Below, in pieces: positions 1-11,699 of a stretch of DNA of 64,000 bases; position 1 is the stretch's first letter, and each line of letters begins with the position of its first letter. The stretch comes from Gigaspora margarita (Eukaryota; Glomeromycota; Glomeromycetes; Diversisporales; Gigasporaceae). The position numbers were made by a program, and so were the translations under genes. The stretch lies in contig WTPW01000362.1 in assembly GCA_009809945.1 (NCBI GenBank), positions 311,959-375,958 of the forward strand, read 5' to 3'. The notes beneath the pieces are model-generated. The model was not told the origin of the DNA. It did no database searches and worked only from the letters and a program-made list of their open reading frames with translations.

Positions 1-225
1 TTTTTTTAGTTAGCATAGTAAAATTTCTTGTAAATCATCGCCGAACAGTGGGTTATTTTGAAAAAGCAAAAAAACATTACAAAGAAGCTACGTTGAAATT
101 GTTTACAGGAACTTTCATCAAAGATATCTCCACGAGTTCTTGACCAAATTTGATAAAAATTTTTTTATTTTAATTCTATGAATTCAAATAAAAAAATTTA
201 TACTATATTTATTTACTTGATACTA
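1..225. repeat. End of a foldback repeat, cut by the window start
   Basis: This stretch matches by eye one arm of the large palindrome at 41.0-43.5 kb. Both hold the words ATTGTTTACAG, TTCATCAAAGATATCTC and GAGTTCTTGACCAAATTTGA, followed by an AATTCTATGAATTC palindrome centre. The outer part of the repeat lies beyond the window. It has no coding content. Confidence 0.6.
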
Positions 226-389
226 GATGTTATAATTTAGTTTTTAGCAAATTACTATAAAGTTTATATGTAATAATCCAACTTTTAGCAAATTTACTTG
301 ATTTTAGGGGTAGCAAAAACGCCTAAATTCATGCAGATCAGTTATGATCTATATGAGAGATGCCCGGGGTCCTCTGTACACTGATATTC

Positions 390-1570
390 AATTCATGATT
401 ATGCAAATGCTACTTCATCTGACCCAAACGAAAGCAATCTAACTGCTAAAAGCAATCATACATTTCGTTCTTATATTTATCGTAATGAAGTAAACAGATT
501 GGGAATAAATAATGAAATATCACCTAAACATAATGTTCAAACAGTTAATTAGCCTTTAATCTTCTACCTTGGAGACCATCCCCATTGTTAAACAGACTTC
601 TTCATGAATTTGAATCAAAAATTTTACAAGACCATCCTCATATACCATGTTGCAACTGCTCAATTTTAATGTTACAGTCATCAACTCAATGAATTACATA
701 TAACCCAAATGAAGACTATACTCTACTAATAGCATTTCCTGATATACCCATTTATCTCCATCACCAAACTAATAAACCTACTAAAGTAGCCATTTGTCAA
801 AGCTGCAAGAATCCCAGAACTAGAAGATTCCCACCTGTTTTATCTACTATACCACAGGAAATAAGTCAAGTACCAATGAAACATAGAAAACATCTCTTAC
901 CTATTTACATGACAACCTCATTGGGCCGTACTCCAGGTACAAATCCTTATACCACTTATTGATTCTTAAAGGGTGATTTTCTATTAAACAAAAATAGGCA
1001 TGCTCTTGAACTATACTCTGGCATAATAGGTGCTTTTTTAAATCTTAACAAACCTGCAAATTGGTACCATGAAACTCCCTGTGCAAGTGATTGGTTAAAA
1101 AGAAATAATCCAATATACCATCAATATGAAATTTTGTCTAATATTAACCCTCCAACAGTATTAGATCCCTTACCTATTCCTTTACCTTTAGCAAGACAAT
1201 CCAACAGAAATTCAAGTACCATATCCATACAAAGCAGCACTCTATTCCTGATATTGTAATTCCTAATGCTGAATTTCTACCAGAAACTCATAATGAAGAT
1301 CATAGATATAGAAGACTTATGGCAGGATTTTTAAATCTTAATGACTTAACATTACTGATCCCTTATAGCGATCCTGACCTTGAAGCTTTAGTCTTTACTG
1401 ACCTTTTCCCTACTAGAAAAGGTCACTATGCCAATTTATGTAGTTAGCTTGACTTACAGACAGGCACAGAAAGCTATAGAAAATATATAAAACTCTGAAT
1501 GCTCTGTCCCGATTCGAGGTTCAGATTGCATTGGTACTAGCCACATTGGTCATATATGAATCTTGAAAAA
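390..1570 (+). pseudogene. Helitron N-terminal region, degenerate
   Basis: This is the region upstream of the replication initiator in a Helitron. It is broken into pieces in different frames. Around 620-1250 the frame holds CQSCKNPRTRRFPP, then SLGRTPGTNPYTTY and ANWYHETP..DWLKRNNP. I recognise these words from the N-terminal part of Helitron proteins in arbuscular mycorrhizal fungi. A CxxC pair in CQSC suggests a zinc-binding segment. There are at least four stops (for example after NPYTTY near 960) and several frameshifts, so no protein can be made. The Rep and helicase parts follow in the same direction. Family resemblance is by eye. Confidence 0.6.
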
Positions 1571-1859
1571 AAATGTAATTTTCAGTATAATTGTAGAATT
1601 CTCAAACAAAAAAATGTATCTCGAGAATACCATCCGACAAGAGCTGATCTAATAGGTACTTACCGATTTTCAATATATATAACTAATTATTGTATTTGTA
1701 TCAAAATTATATATATATAATTAATATTCATACTATGAAATATAAAATATATATATATATATATGTGTAAATACTAATATATAACTTACATATATATATA
1801 TACATATATAAAACCTTATACAACCCAATTAACATATATATAAACCTTCATTATAATCC

Positions 1860-3250
1860 TAATTATAGGAAGAAGTATATATACTGGATAACTGATAATT
1901 GATAAAACAACAACAACTGCCATAAGATCAAGCCTGAGAACAGCAGCTCCTTATTTTAAAAAAAAGAACTTCAGGTAAATATAATGCTTCGAACTTACAG
2001 TTTACTACAGATCTTCAATATGATGACAATGGCAGAAGATAAATGGGATCACCTTAAAAACATTTTATTGACAACTGACAATGGAGACCCTTTACCAACC
2101 AATCGCCTGCTACATGTATTTTTATTCGATAACTACAAGCTCATAATATTAGAAATAAATTGTGAAAAAATGAAAAAATTACACAATGTAGAAAATTTGA
2201 AAACTATTTTGAATGTGACGAATTTCAAAATAGAGGTACTATATACACACATGGTTTTGCTTATACAAGCATTAAGATTCCAGAATTAATTGAAAAAAAT
2301 ACAATTAGAGCTGACCTACCAGACCCAATTTAAGAACCAGAACTATACTGATTAGTTATAGCTTATCAAGTTCATAGGTTAGTAATATTCTATATTAAAT
2401 AATCAAAATCGTTCACATTTACCTACAATTACCAAACATGGGTAAATGCTTTCAAGACTTTAAAAAAAAATTTAATTAATAATAAAAAAAATTAAAACTT
2501 CAAAAGAAAAAAAAATAAACTTTCATATTACTATACTTATAATTCAATGCAGGTGTTACCAAGATAAGTGTGGTGGTCCAGATCCAACAGGAATATCCTG
2601 CAGAAAAGGTTTCCCTCAACCGCTTTCAAGTACTACAAGTAGAAATAATCGTCCATTAAGATACATATACAGAAGAACAAAAGAAGCTGATTAGTGGATA
2701 GTACTATACCATCTAGAGACCTTATTGATCTGGCAAGGTCACGTCAATTTTCAGTATATAACTAAAACAGGGTTTGCTAAATATGTTACAAAATATGTAA
2801 CAAAACCTGAACCTTCAGAAACATTTACTATTGAAGACCAAGACAGCTATCGAACCCATGTACAAGCAAGAAAACTTGGAGCAATGGAGTTAATGATACT
2901 ACTTCTTCAATACCAGACAACAAGATCAACTATTTCAGTTCAATACCTTCCCTTAGCACCATCAAATTTATGCGTCAGAGCAGTGAAACCTATACATCTA
3001 CAGCTTAATGAAGGAGAACATGAAGATGAAAAACCATACTGGGATGACGCAATTGATAAGTACTTTGATCGACCTAAAAATGAAGAATTCAAGAATATGA
3101 CATATCCAAAATACTTTCAGAAATATAATATAAAACTTTTGCAGCCCTCCCAAAATACTAGACAACAATAAACAAGAGATCAAAAAGGTCGATACATATC
3201 TAAAAGAAAAAACCCTTACTTTTAAGATTCGTTATCTACAAAGTAGAAGA
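1860..3250 (+). pseudogene. Helitron Rep (HUH endonuclease) domain, degenerate
   Basis: This is the rolling-circle initiator domain that nicks DNA and covalently holds the 5' end. Two landmarks are visible. First, near 2220-2290 in a frame shifted from the longest ORF, the sequence EFQNRGTIYTHGFAYT is the metal-binding HUH segment, but its first His has become Tyr. Second, at 2776-2805, FAKYVTKYVTKPEPS carries the two catalytic tyrosines in the YxxxY pattern. A KCGGPDP..CRKGFPQP block lies between them. A likely 175-bp intron (2378-2552, GT..AG) separates the HUH part from the tyrosine part. Stops (near 2330, 2349 and 2694) and frameshifts inactivate it. The best open stretch is 2725-3171. 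Confidence 0.75.
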
Positions 3251-3489
3251 CGGTAAGCCTAATTATTACCAATATATCACTTATAACAATATAAAATAAA
3301 AAAAAATTACTTAAAGTTATGAAAAAATAATTAGAATTAAAAATAAAAACAAGACCAAAAATAAAAATAAAAATAATAATAATAAATATATCAAAAATAA
3401 AAACAAATAAATATATTAATACAAGCAAAAAGTTATATAAAATTAAATAAACAAAAACAACTCAAAATTCATTAAACTTTAAATTAGGT

Positions 3490-5263
3490 GAGCTATTCTT
3501 CTTCCAACATTTAATAATGAAAATTCCATGCTACTCAGAAGAAGAACTTCTTGAAAACCATCTGAATTACTTTGAAAAATTTAAATTCTTATTCCCTGAA
3601 CAATATGAACAAGAAATTAATAGACTAACCAACATCTCAGTGACATAACAACTTCGAACATCAAACGCCTATAAAGAAATTGTAAGACAAATACTAACCA
3701 ATCTAAATAACATGGAACTCCATGAATTAATTCTCAAACAACTCATATCACTGAAACAAAAACCCCCAACTATTGACTCTCACTGTACTTTAATGCTAGA
3801 TGAAGACCAATATTTAATATATGATATCCTTTGTAACTTCTGGAGGTTAGAAAGCAAAGGTAGATACCCATACTTCTTCTTAACTGGGACAGCTGGTATG
3901 GGTAAATCATATCTTTTATATATAATTATATACCTTCTCATATCAAAAAAACTCATTTACCTTGTAATTGCACTAACTGGAGTGGCTGCATAAAATGTTG
4001 GTAGAAAAACCATCCACTTAGCCCTAAAGATAAAACAAACATATTCCCAATTTGAGACCTTGGCAATTTATGATCAAACCACAAGAGAATCTCTAAAAAA
4101 AAGTTGAATTTCTAATTATTGAAGAAGTATCAATAGTTTCGAGTGATCTATTCTCATTTATTAGCAATATATTCAGTTCAATTCATCAAAACTCAAAAAT
4201 ATTTGGTGGAATTTCTGTGCTACTAGTCAGTGTCCTCTTCCAACTGCCACCAATAAATGCTCAATATGCATTTCATTAACCTGCCTGGAAAAGATTTTTT
4301 ATTATTTTTACAACCTAAAAGACAGAGAAGTGATCCCAGTTTTTACAACTTACTTCAAGATTTACAACATGGCCGCTTATCAGAAACATCCAAAGATATG
4401 ATCAACCACAAGATACAAAACCCAAATCCTGAACATAGCATGATTACTGCTACTTATTTCGTAGGAACACATGAATCTGCTAAGGGTAGTGACAAAAATC
4501 AGATGATTTTTTAGGGGGAGAGAGGGTAAAAAATATTGAAATCATATATAGAAACCTGACCAAATCTATATTATAGAAGGGGAAAGGGGTGTAGACCTCT
4601 AATAAAAAGTAATCAGGTGATTAATGACACTGCTCTAAAGAGATTAACAAAATCATATGTGAAAATCTTCCAACCAATGAATCCAGCCTTAATTCATTAG
4701 TTTCAAAAGCCTTAGACACCATTAATCATAAACTTTTAATTACATCTGACAAAAATAACTTCAATTACAACTGCCATACTAACTTACCAGATGAAATAAT
4801 CCTTAAAGAGAGAGCAAAAGTTATGTTCCTGAACAACAAATTATTCAAACATAATATCTGTAATGGCACAATTGGTGTAATTACCAACATAATAAATGAC
4901 CAAACTATTGAGATGATCTTTCCTACCACAACTGACATCGTCAAACTTAATGTTCAAAAAGAATCAGCCTACTTTGAGATTAATGGAAACCCAGCATCAA
5001 GACATCAATTCCCTCTTCAAAACACATTTGCACTCACAATTCACAAAACTCAGGGACTAACCTTACCACAGACTACACTTAGTGTAGACCACAACATTTT
5101 TGCAAAAGGACAAGTCTACGTCGTAATAAGCAGAGCTCCTACTTGGGAATCTATCAACATATTAAACTTTGACTTTAATTCTATAAAAGCAAACATATCT
5201 GTCATAAACGAGTATGCTAGACTAAAAGAAATATACAGAAAAGGACTAATACATATGCGATAG
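3490..5263 (+). pseudogene. Helitron Pif1-family helicase domain, degenerate
   Basis: This is the SF1 (Pif1-like) 5'-3' helicase half of the Helitron transposase. Motifs appear in order. Walker A is GTAGMGKS near 3890. LTGVAA follows near 3975, then a frameshifted Walker B (LIIEEVSIVSSDLF) near 4115. GGISVLLVSVLFQLPP near 4205 replaces the usual GD with SV. MFLNN and NGTIGVI lie near 4825-4880. The C-terminal ALTIHKTQGLTLP and YVVISRAP lie at 5030-5145. The final open frame, 4823-5263, looks well conserved. Stops (near 3646, 3991, 4105) and a 152-bp MITE at 4484 break the rest. It follows the Rep part in the normal Helitron order. I did not identify the Helitron's own 5' TC or 3' hairpin-CTRR ends. 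Confidence 0.82.
4484..4635. mobile_element. PIF/Harbinger-like MITE inside the Helitron helicase
   Basis: The 152-bp element has imperfect 19-bp ends: GGGTAGTGACAAAAATCAG on the left, and GAGCAGTGTCATTAATCAC as the reverse complement of the right end. It is flanked on both sides by the 3-bp duplication TAA (4481-4483 and 4636-4638). Removing it rejoins helicase codons (ESA to the INKIICENLP stretch). A second copy in reverse orientation is at 43913-44051, also with 3-bp TAA flanks. A 3-bp TWA target site suggests PIF/Harbinger mobilisation. It has no coding capacity. Confidence 0.75.
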
Positions 5264-6050
5264 AATTAATTATCCATAAATACCTTTTTTTTTATATGCT
5301 TTTTAATTTGATAATCTAAAGTATATCAAAAAGCTCCTATTGCATAAACAGTCACATACTTATTAAATCAACTAATTAACTAAATCAAAATATCAAAAAT
5401 CAAACAAATTAAAAATATACTAATACATTATAAGACCTCCCTGCTCAATAATTTTTTTTTAAATTATTATTAAAATTATTCATATATATGTACATATTAT
5501 TGCTAATTTTTTTTAAAAATATATTAAAACTAAACTCTAAATAAATATTACCTTATTTTTCTATTTATTGATTATAGTTAAATGATCTATCAAATCTTTA
5601 AGATCTAACATATATATTACAACAATCAAAACTATTAATTCAACTATAAAATCTGTATCAAAAATAATAATGTAAAATGATACTTCAATTGCATGAACAT
5701 AAACTAACTAAATCGATTTTAACACATCAATATCATAACATTAAAAGAGTATATTTTACTTATCTTTTACTTTCATCCATAATCTATCATCCAAATCCAC
5801 TTTTTTTGTCCCTATTAATATAATTAAAACATCATTTAAATCTAAATTTCCCTTTAACCTTCGAAATTCAGTAGAAGAATTAATGTAAAATAGTTTTTTT
5901 CTTATCATTCATAATAAATTGTTTAATTATTCGAATATATTTCTGCTAGCTTTTTTTCTTTTAATTGAAAAAAAAATCAAAAGAACCTAAATCGGATAAT
6001 ATTATTAAGATTGCATTTTGCCTATATATTTTTTTCTGGTAGATACATTC
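5264..6050. other. Gene-free AT-rich stretch after the Helitron helicase
   Basis: No coding region or repeat with clear ends was seen. The plus strand is poor in G. It may be the 3' tail of the Helitron, but I could not place the terminal hairpin and CTRR end. Confidence 0.3.
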
Positions 6051-6054
6051 AAAC

Positions 6055-7129
6055 CATTCTCTGTGATGTGGTTTGGTTCTTTAGGAAGTTTGCACCACCT
6101 TTCTCCTTACACATGCCCCACATTGATGATGACGATCACGCTCAGAATAAAGAAAAAAATAAGAAAAAATAAATTTAATATATGACATGCATTCAAGGGA
6201 GGGAATTTGTGGATCCTAGACCATTTAATATGAATCTCTGTGTCATATTTTTCTTTATATAGTACACTTAGTCAAATGCCCTATCGCTTCAATGATAAAA
6301 ATGAAATTTTTTGCTTGACTGTTAGTGAAGTATAAGAGCAAAAAAGTGAGGTGGATACATTCATATCATTTACATAGTGTAGCCTGGTAGTTTAAAATCT
6401 GGGAAGTTCGTTAGGCCTTCCTTGCCTTGCATATGCCCTATGTAAAAAATGATGATCGCACTCTCGATTTAAATTATGAAAAAGAAAAAAATTACTGAGT
6501 TAAAAATCATGTAAAGCTAATAATTTTTTACATTGCATTAATAAGCACTGCAGGTATTCAACATAAATCACTACATTATTCATGCAGGGTACACTCCTTG
6601 AGTAATATCCATTAATTAAGCCACAAAAAATATAATAATCCTAATACTATAAAGGTAAGATTAACATGCCTATAGCGATACAATTATAGAAGCTATAAAT
6701 TAGACAAATACAGAAGTGAGAAACAAGAAACAAATATTATTCCCGTAGTGTAGCCTGGTGGTTTAAAACCCAGGAAGTCTATAAGACCTTCCTCTTCTTG
6801 CATATACCCTATGTAAAAAAATGACGATCGCGCCCTTGGTTTAAATTATAAAAAAAAAATTTACTGCTAAAAATCATGTAAGGGCTAATAATTTATTATA
6901 TCTCATTAATAAGTACTGCAGAAATTTGACATAAAATCGCTACGTTGCTATTATTTATTACAGTATTATGCAGGGTGCACTCCTTCAGTAACATCCATAT
7001 AATTAAGCCACATAAAATATAATAACCCTAATACAAGATTAACATAACTATAGCGATACAATTATAGAAGCTATATACAACTTATAAATTAAGCAAATAC
7101 AGAAGTGAGAAACAAGGAAAAAAATTATT
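6055..7129 (+). repeat. Tandem 371-bp repeat with tRNA-like head
   Basis: Two near-identical units start at 6375 and 6746 (period 371 bp). Each begins TAGTGTAGCCTGGTRGTTTA, which resembles an RNA polymerase III A box. About 80 bases later comes TTTAAATTAT, a weak B-box-like word. Each unit continues with AAAAATCATGTAA, ATTATGCAGGGT, TATAGCGATACAATTATAG and AGAAGTGAGAAACAAG. A third, diverged head with GGAAGTTTG and GATGACGATCACGC lies at about 6060-6160. This could be a tandemly duplicated SINE-like element. No coding content is evident. Confidence 0.5.
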
Positions 7130-8209
7130 TGTTACACTTACATATACAACTCCAAATTTTGTAAATAAACTAAGTGCGTAATATTAAAAATTTATTACAG
7201 CCTTACCATTAGAATCTATAAGATTAAAATAATATTAGAATCATACTATATATAAAATTTCATTTCTATCATTTTTAATTAATACACCATGACCTATTTA
7301 AACATTAATTTTTGCTTATTTTCACTTTTTTCTTCTTTTACGCATGCTTAAATTCTTTGTCAGGCTGCACTCTCCTACTATACATTTCATCTCCAATCAT
7401 CGAGTATCATATACTCAAATCAATTCGCTATTTCCACTCGTATTTCTATTCTTATCTAAAGAATTACTCATGACAAGAACAAAACTTACAGAAAATCTAT
7501 ATCTTAACAACGTAAGCATCATGAACAAATTTCTGAATTAAATTAAACCCTCAAGACCTATAACCTATACAAAATAAAAACTTAACCAATTATAATTCAA
7601 CAAATACTGATTACAACTTAATTTAATTTCCTACTTCAATACCCTATGAACCTCAAGACACCTACCAACTTTTCCACGCCTCTTACTCCCTTCCAGTTCA
7701 AACAATAAAACTCTTAACCTATATTTGAATAGAATTTAAATTAGATATATATTATTAGGTTGACACCCGATAATCTACCCCATCTCAATATACATATCAC
7801 AAATACCTATTAAACTACAAAAAAATTATAAATATAACAAATATGCAAAATAACTTTATATCCTAAATAAAAATTTATTAAAAATAAATAATCATACAAT
7901 TTACCAACAACTAACAAGTAAAATAACATAGCAAAATAAAAAATCAAAATAAAAACAAAATAAACCAAAATTTACTAACAAAACCACAAAAACTACACAC
8001 ATTAACAGAATTACAACCAATCTTATTCTGCAAAAAATCACAACCAATTTAACCAAACAACCAAGACACAACAAAAAAAATTTTCAAAACTATACCCAAT
8101 ACAAACTCAATTAAACAATGATAAAAATCAAAATAAAAAAACTCCCAGCACATGGGCAGGCGCATGACTTGTTACAATATATATTATACTCTATTTATAT
8201 TGTATTATA
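7130..8209. other. Gene-free stretch with strong strand asymmetry
   Basis: No gene was recognised. A short ORF at 7344-7541 has no family resemblance. From about 7560 to 8100 the plus strand is nearly devoid of G: about 18 G in 540 bases by my count, against several times as many C. Confidence 0.4.
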
Positions 8210-8437
8210 GAAAATTGTATGTGGAGACATGTCTCCATGGCGACCCTACATATAACAGCCAATCATATTTAGGGTTAGAAAATTTTCATTTGTGTTTTTG
8301 TATTATAAAAGTTAGAAAGTTTGTAGGAAATTTTAATTGGCCAATAATAAGCAACATATTATCTAGTCACATGCTTAATTTTGATTGGCTATTCATAAAG
8401 GGTCTCCATGGAGACATGTCTCCATAAAATAACACCC
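8210..8437. mobile_element. 228-bp MITE, copy 1, with 10-bp target duplication
   Basis: The ends are inverted repeats around TGGAGACATGTCTCCATGG, with the partner at 8403-8424. The 10-bp direct repeat TTGTATTATA flanks it at 8200-8209 and 8438-8447, a length typical of Mutator-type (MULE) insertion. A second, very similar copy lies at 34485-34714 in the same orientation. The 91-codon ORF that overlaps it is a by-product of the element, not a gene. Confidence 0.8.
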
Positions 8438-8447
8438 TTGTATTATA

Positions 8448-8825
8448 TATTAAACTTTATTTTTTTTTTATAGTATAATAATTAAAAATTTCTCAATAAA
8501 GCCTAGCCAATTTTTAATTATTTATTATTGAATAAAAATTTGTGAATTTAAATAATATTGTGAATTAATAATCACAGTAATTTGAAAGCATGATAAAATT
8601 AATAAAATCTTTCATGATTAACCTTAATACAATACAAGGTTGAATTTTTATCCAATTTATATTTGAAAAAAAACTATTTCATATTTCTAAAGCGTACAAT
8701 CTAGCTTCAATTCAAAATTCTTTATATTTATAATCAAATTGATTAGTATTTTTAAGTTATATTTTAATTGATTGTTTTTAAATTATTAATTAAAAAATTT
8801 GATATATAATTATAAAATATAGAGA
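8448..8825. other. Gene-free AT-rich stretch
   Basis: No coding region, structured RNA or repeat with clear ends was seen. Confidence 0.3.
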
Positions 8826-9850
8826 ATTTTACCAAAGAGAGACTGAACGTCTTCAAGCAATGCTTATTAGCTTCTACTACCTCTTACATATTGCAGACTC
8901 AATTTTTGAGACTGGCCCACCATGGGCAACATGGCAATTTCCCATGGAGCAACTGTGTGGAATACTAATACCTCTTGTTCACTCTTAGCAAAATCTGTAT
9001 ATGAATTTAATTAATCAAGTAGCAATATGAACACAATTTGCACATCTGCAATATTCTGCTAAATATAATCAAAAAATTCTTGAGATCTTTTCAGAAGAAC
9101 CTCAGACTTGGTCATCAAAGTGTGTTTTTAATCCCCCAACATATGAAAAAGAGTTATATTCACTATTCAAAGAGCATGTAATAACAAAGACTGAACTTCT
9201 AAAGATTAAGCAGTACTATGCAACTGCATTTGATTTAGCTTTTAACCGCATTAAGGTAATATTTATTAGATTATGTAGTATTTTTTTAGCATAGAAGAAT
9301 GGGATCGTCATAAGGTACTATTTATATATAGTATATTTAAAATAAAGACTAATATAAATAAAAAAAATTTAGATAACAAATAATAAACTTCAGAAATATG
9401 GAAAATTGCGAACTAAATATAGAATAGTAATTAGTTCACAACTTGCTAATTGCAAAGGAGACATTTTACAAAATAATTATTCAATTGCAGTGTGTAAATT
9501 TATTATAATTATATCTAATATCATATTTCAGTGTATTAAATACAAAATTTATATAGGCAAAGCTTCTAGTTGATAAAAATGCACATAATTCAAAGGCACC
9601 TATTGAACTTAAAGAGCATGTATTTTACGGCCAAGTCTTATTTTATTTTATGCATAAACGTGAAGGTGAAATATCCATGCTTGCATATGTGCAATGGGTA
9701 AGAAGTCCAAAAGTTTATAGAAATAATATATTATATTTTCGAAACTTTGGTGAAACTGGAGTTATTAATGTAGCCACAATCGACCGTTGTGTGGGATTTC
9801 TTAAAATCGAAAGAATAAGTATATCATAATAGATAGAGAAAATCGTGTTA
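8826..9850 (+). pseudogene. Plavaka-like (CACTA-related) transposase C-terminal part, degenerate
   Basis: Translated pieces include FYYLLHIADSIFETGPPW, then ATWQFPMEQLCGILIPLVHS and FAHLQYSAKYN. After two non-coding gaps that could be introns (from about 9256 and 9500), they continue with EHVFYGQVLFYFMHKREGE, MLAYVQWVRSPKVYR and FGETGVINVATIDRCVGF. The order and wording match the C-terminal part of Plavaka/Kyakuja-type transposases that are abundant in glomeromycotan genomes. The conserved YWQFPMER and FYGQV..AYV blocks are recognisable. The DDE core would lie upstream and is absent. Stops and frameshifts make it non-functional. Identification is by eye. Confidence 0.6.
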
Positions 9851-9932
9851 TATTTAGGTAAAGCTTAAAATATTTAAAGCTTCATATTATGTAGTCAACA
9901 TTAAATAATTTGATTTATAACTCTAAATTTTT

Positions 9933-10064
9933 GCTTGAATCAGGTGGTAATCTAGACAAAACATGATTACATTTTTAATAGCTTTCCATAAATTTTCTGC
10001 TTGTAATAAAGTGGTAATCTAAGCAAAACATGATTACATTTTTAACAGTTTTCTATAAAAATAT
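9933..10064. repeat. 66-bp tandem duplication
   Basis: Two adjacent 66-bp units start with GCTTG and share TGGTAATCTA and AAAACATGATTACATTTTTAA. They begin at 9933 and 9999. Confidence 0.7.
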
Positions 10065-10764
10065 ATTCAATGACTAATACTTTTTAAACCAGAAAATTTC
10101 CTGAATATTTCAAATTTTTATTTTATATAAATTTGAACATTGTTTGGTATAATTATTTTAAAAAATTTTTGGGTCATTTCTGAAGTAACATTAGTTTCAA
10201 AATTTTATTTATATCATGCAAATTTCAGTTTGAAATATAATCAGGATAGGTTCAGTCTATCCAAAACATAATCAGAATCTCTCTGTCAAAAATTATTTAT
10301 AGGGTTTGATGCATTCGACCTGTAAATTTGGAGACAGCCCTGTAAAAATCTATAGTAGTAGACCTTTGTGTCAGACAAAATTTAATGCATATATAACATT
10401 GACATAGCCCAACACAATTCTTATTGTTACTAGGACTAAATATTTCTCACTAGAGGTCATGAAGAAGGTTCTTTGCTTGTACTAGGGGCATGAAACTTTT
10501 TTTTTTTAAGAATACTTTTAAACTTTTTTTTTTTTTTACAAGCATCCTACAAGAAGTCTTTTAATATAACCATTTTTTTTTAAGCATACAAAATTTTTTT
10601 CTTTGTAAAAAACTTTTCTTATTAAAAACCTATTTTTTTTTTTTTTTTTGGTAAGAAATTTTTTTCAAAAACTCAAAAAACTTTTAAAAAAGGACAAGAG
10701 TTTTTTTTTTAATAGAAAAGCTAAGAATTTGTATTATAATTAATATGAATAATCAATAGATCCT
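10065..10764. other. Gene-free stretch rich in T tracts
   Basis: No gene was recognised. From about 10490 to 10710 there are at least five runs of 9-18 T, separated by short A-rich words. Confidence 0.4.
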
Positions 10765-11460
10765 GCTTTTGTAGCATTAAACTTACCTGATTTTGAAACA
10801 CTGATGCCTGATCAACAATACAATTTTCTTATTAATGTTAACCAGCTATTGGAAGTTCTTATTCAAGAATTTGATGCTGAATGGTGGCCTTTTGTAACCA
10901 ATATTTGAACCAAATTCAGCTATAGAGATAACATTAAGAGTAATACATAGAAGACTTTTGTATGTTGGTTTAATAAACCTCAAAAGTCAAGTACATAAAA
11001 AGAAAATGTTCCAGATGATAAATGCCACAAGACAAAGGTCCAATCTGCTAATATATGCTTTGCCAAAATAAAAGCTACACATATGATTTTAGAGCAAAAA
11101 GTAAGAGTTAAACGATATAAAAACTTACCTGACCATATGCATTCTCTAGAGGATATCAAAAAGCTTAAGTATTCACAAGCTGTTTGAATTTTAATTGTAC
11201 AAGAAGCCATGAAGAATTATCAACCACCTGAAATTGTGAATGCAATAAAAGGATTTGTGACAGAAAAGCTAAATTTAAGTAAAATTGTAAAGAAATTAAA
11301 GAGAGCAGAAGTCACAAATATTAAGTATAAGGTGCACGAACTTCTTGATAACATGACTGAAATCCCTATATGCAGATAGTTATACAAGATTTTTATATAT
11401 AAAAATCATATAGAGGAATATACATCATAAGGTAACTCACGAAGGGCAACTGGGTTTTCT
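10765..11460 (+). pseudogene. MULE transposase N-terminal part, degenerate
   Basis: A plus-strand frame reads EWWPFVTNI, then KTFVCWFNKPQKSS, then MILEQKVRVKRYKNLPDHMH. It continues with KNYQPPEIVNAIKGFVTEK and EVTNIKYKVH, and ends in HKVTHEGQLGF near 11450. The pattern (FLYWCH/FAR1-like DNA-binding segment, then an H-x-H..SLE block, then a KxYxPPEI helix region) is one I know from the N-terminal half of fungal MULE transposases. At least three stops (near 10904, 10948, 11186) inactivate it. The continuation of the same protein type reappears at 15232, so this may be the left half of one split element. Confidence 0.5.
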
Positions 11461-11699
11461 ATGAAATTTCACCAGTTTTTCTTTTATCATTATATAAATA
11501 TAGTGTAGAGACTGATCTTGGTAATCTGAGTTTTGCATAGCATTTACTAGGCGTACATTTTTACTAATAATTTGTTATAAAATAATGTAAGTACATGAAT
11601 AACTGGAATTCAGTTACTTTTTCACACTTTGGTATATAAAATTTAAACAGCCAGTTTACAACGGACACTGAAGAAATTATATTATTTATTGGTTTTCAT

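Noticed and set aside
4503..4616. 114-bp intron in the Helitron helicase
   Set aside because: GT/AG can be placed in the second copy at 43.9 kb. But both copies have matching inverted ends, 3-bp TAA flanks and no shared host sequence beyond the ends, so a MITE is the better reading.
390..5263. An active autonomous Helitron
   Set aside because: There are multiple stops and frameshifts, a changed HUH His and a MITE in the helicase.
8152..8427. 91-codon ORF, and its relative at 34490-34675
   Set aside because: Both lie in copies of the same MITE and are products of its inverted ends, not a conserved protein.
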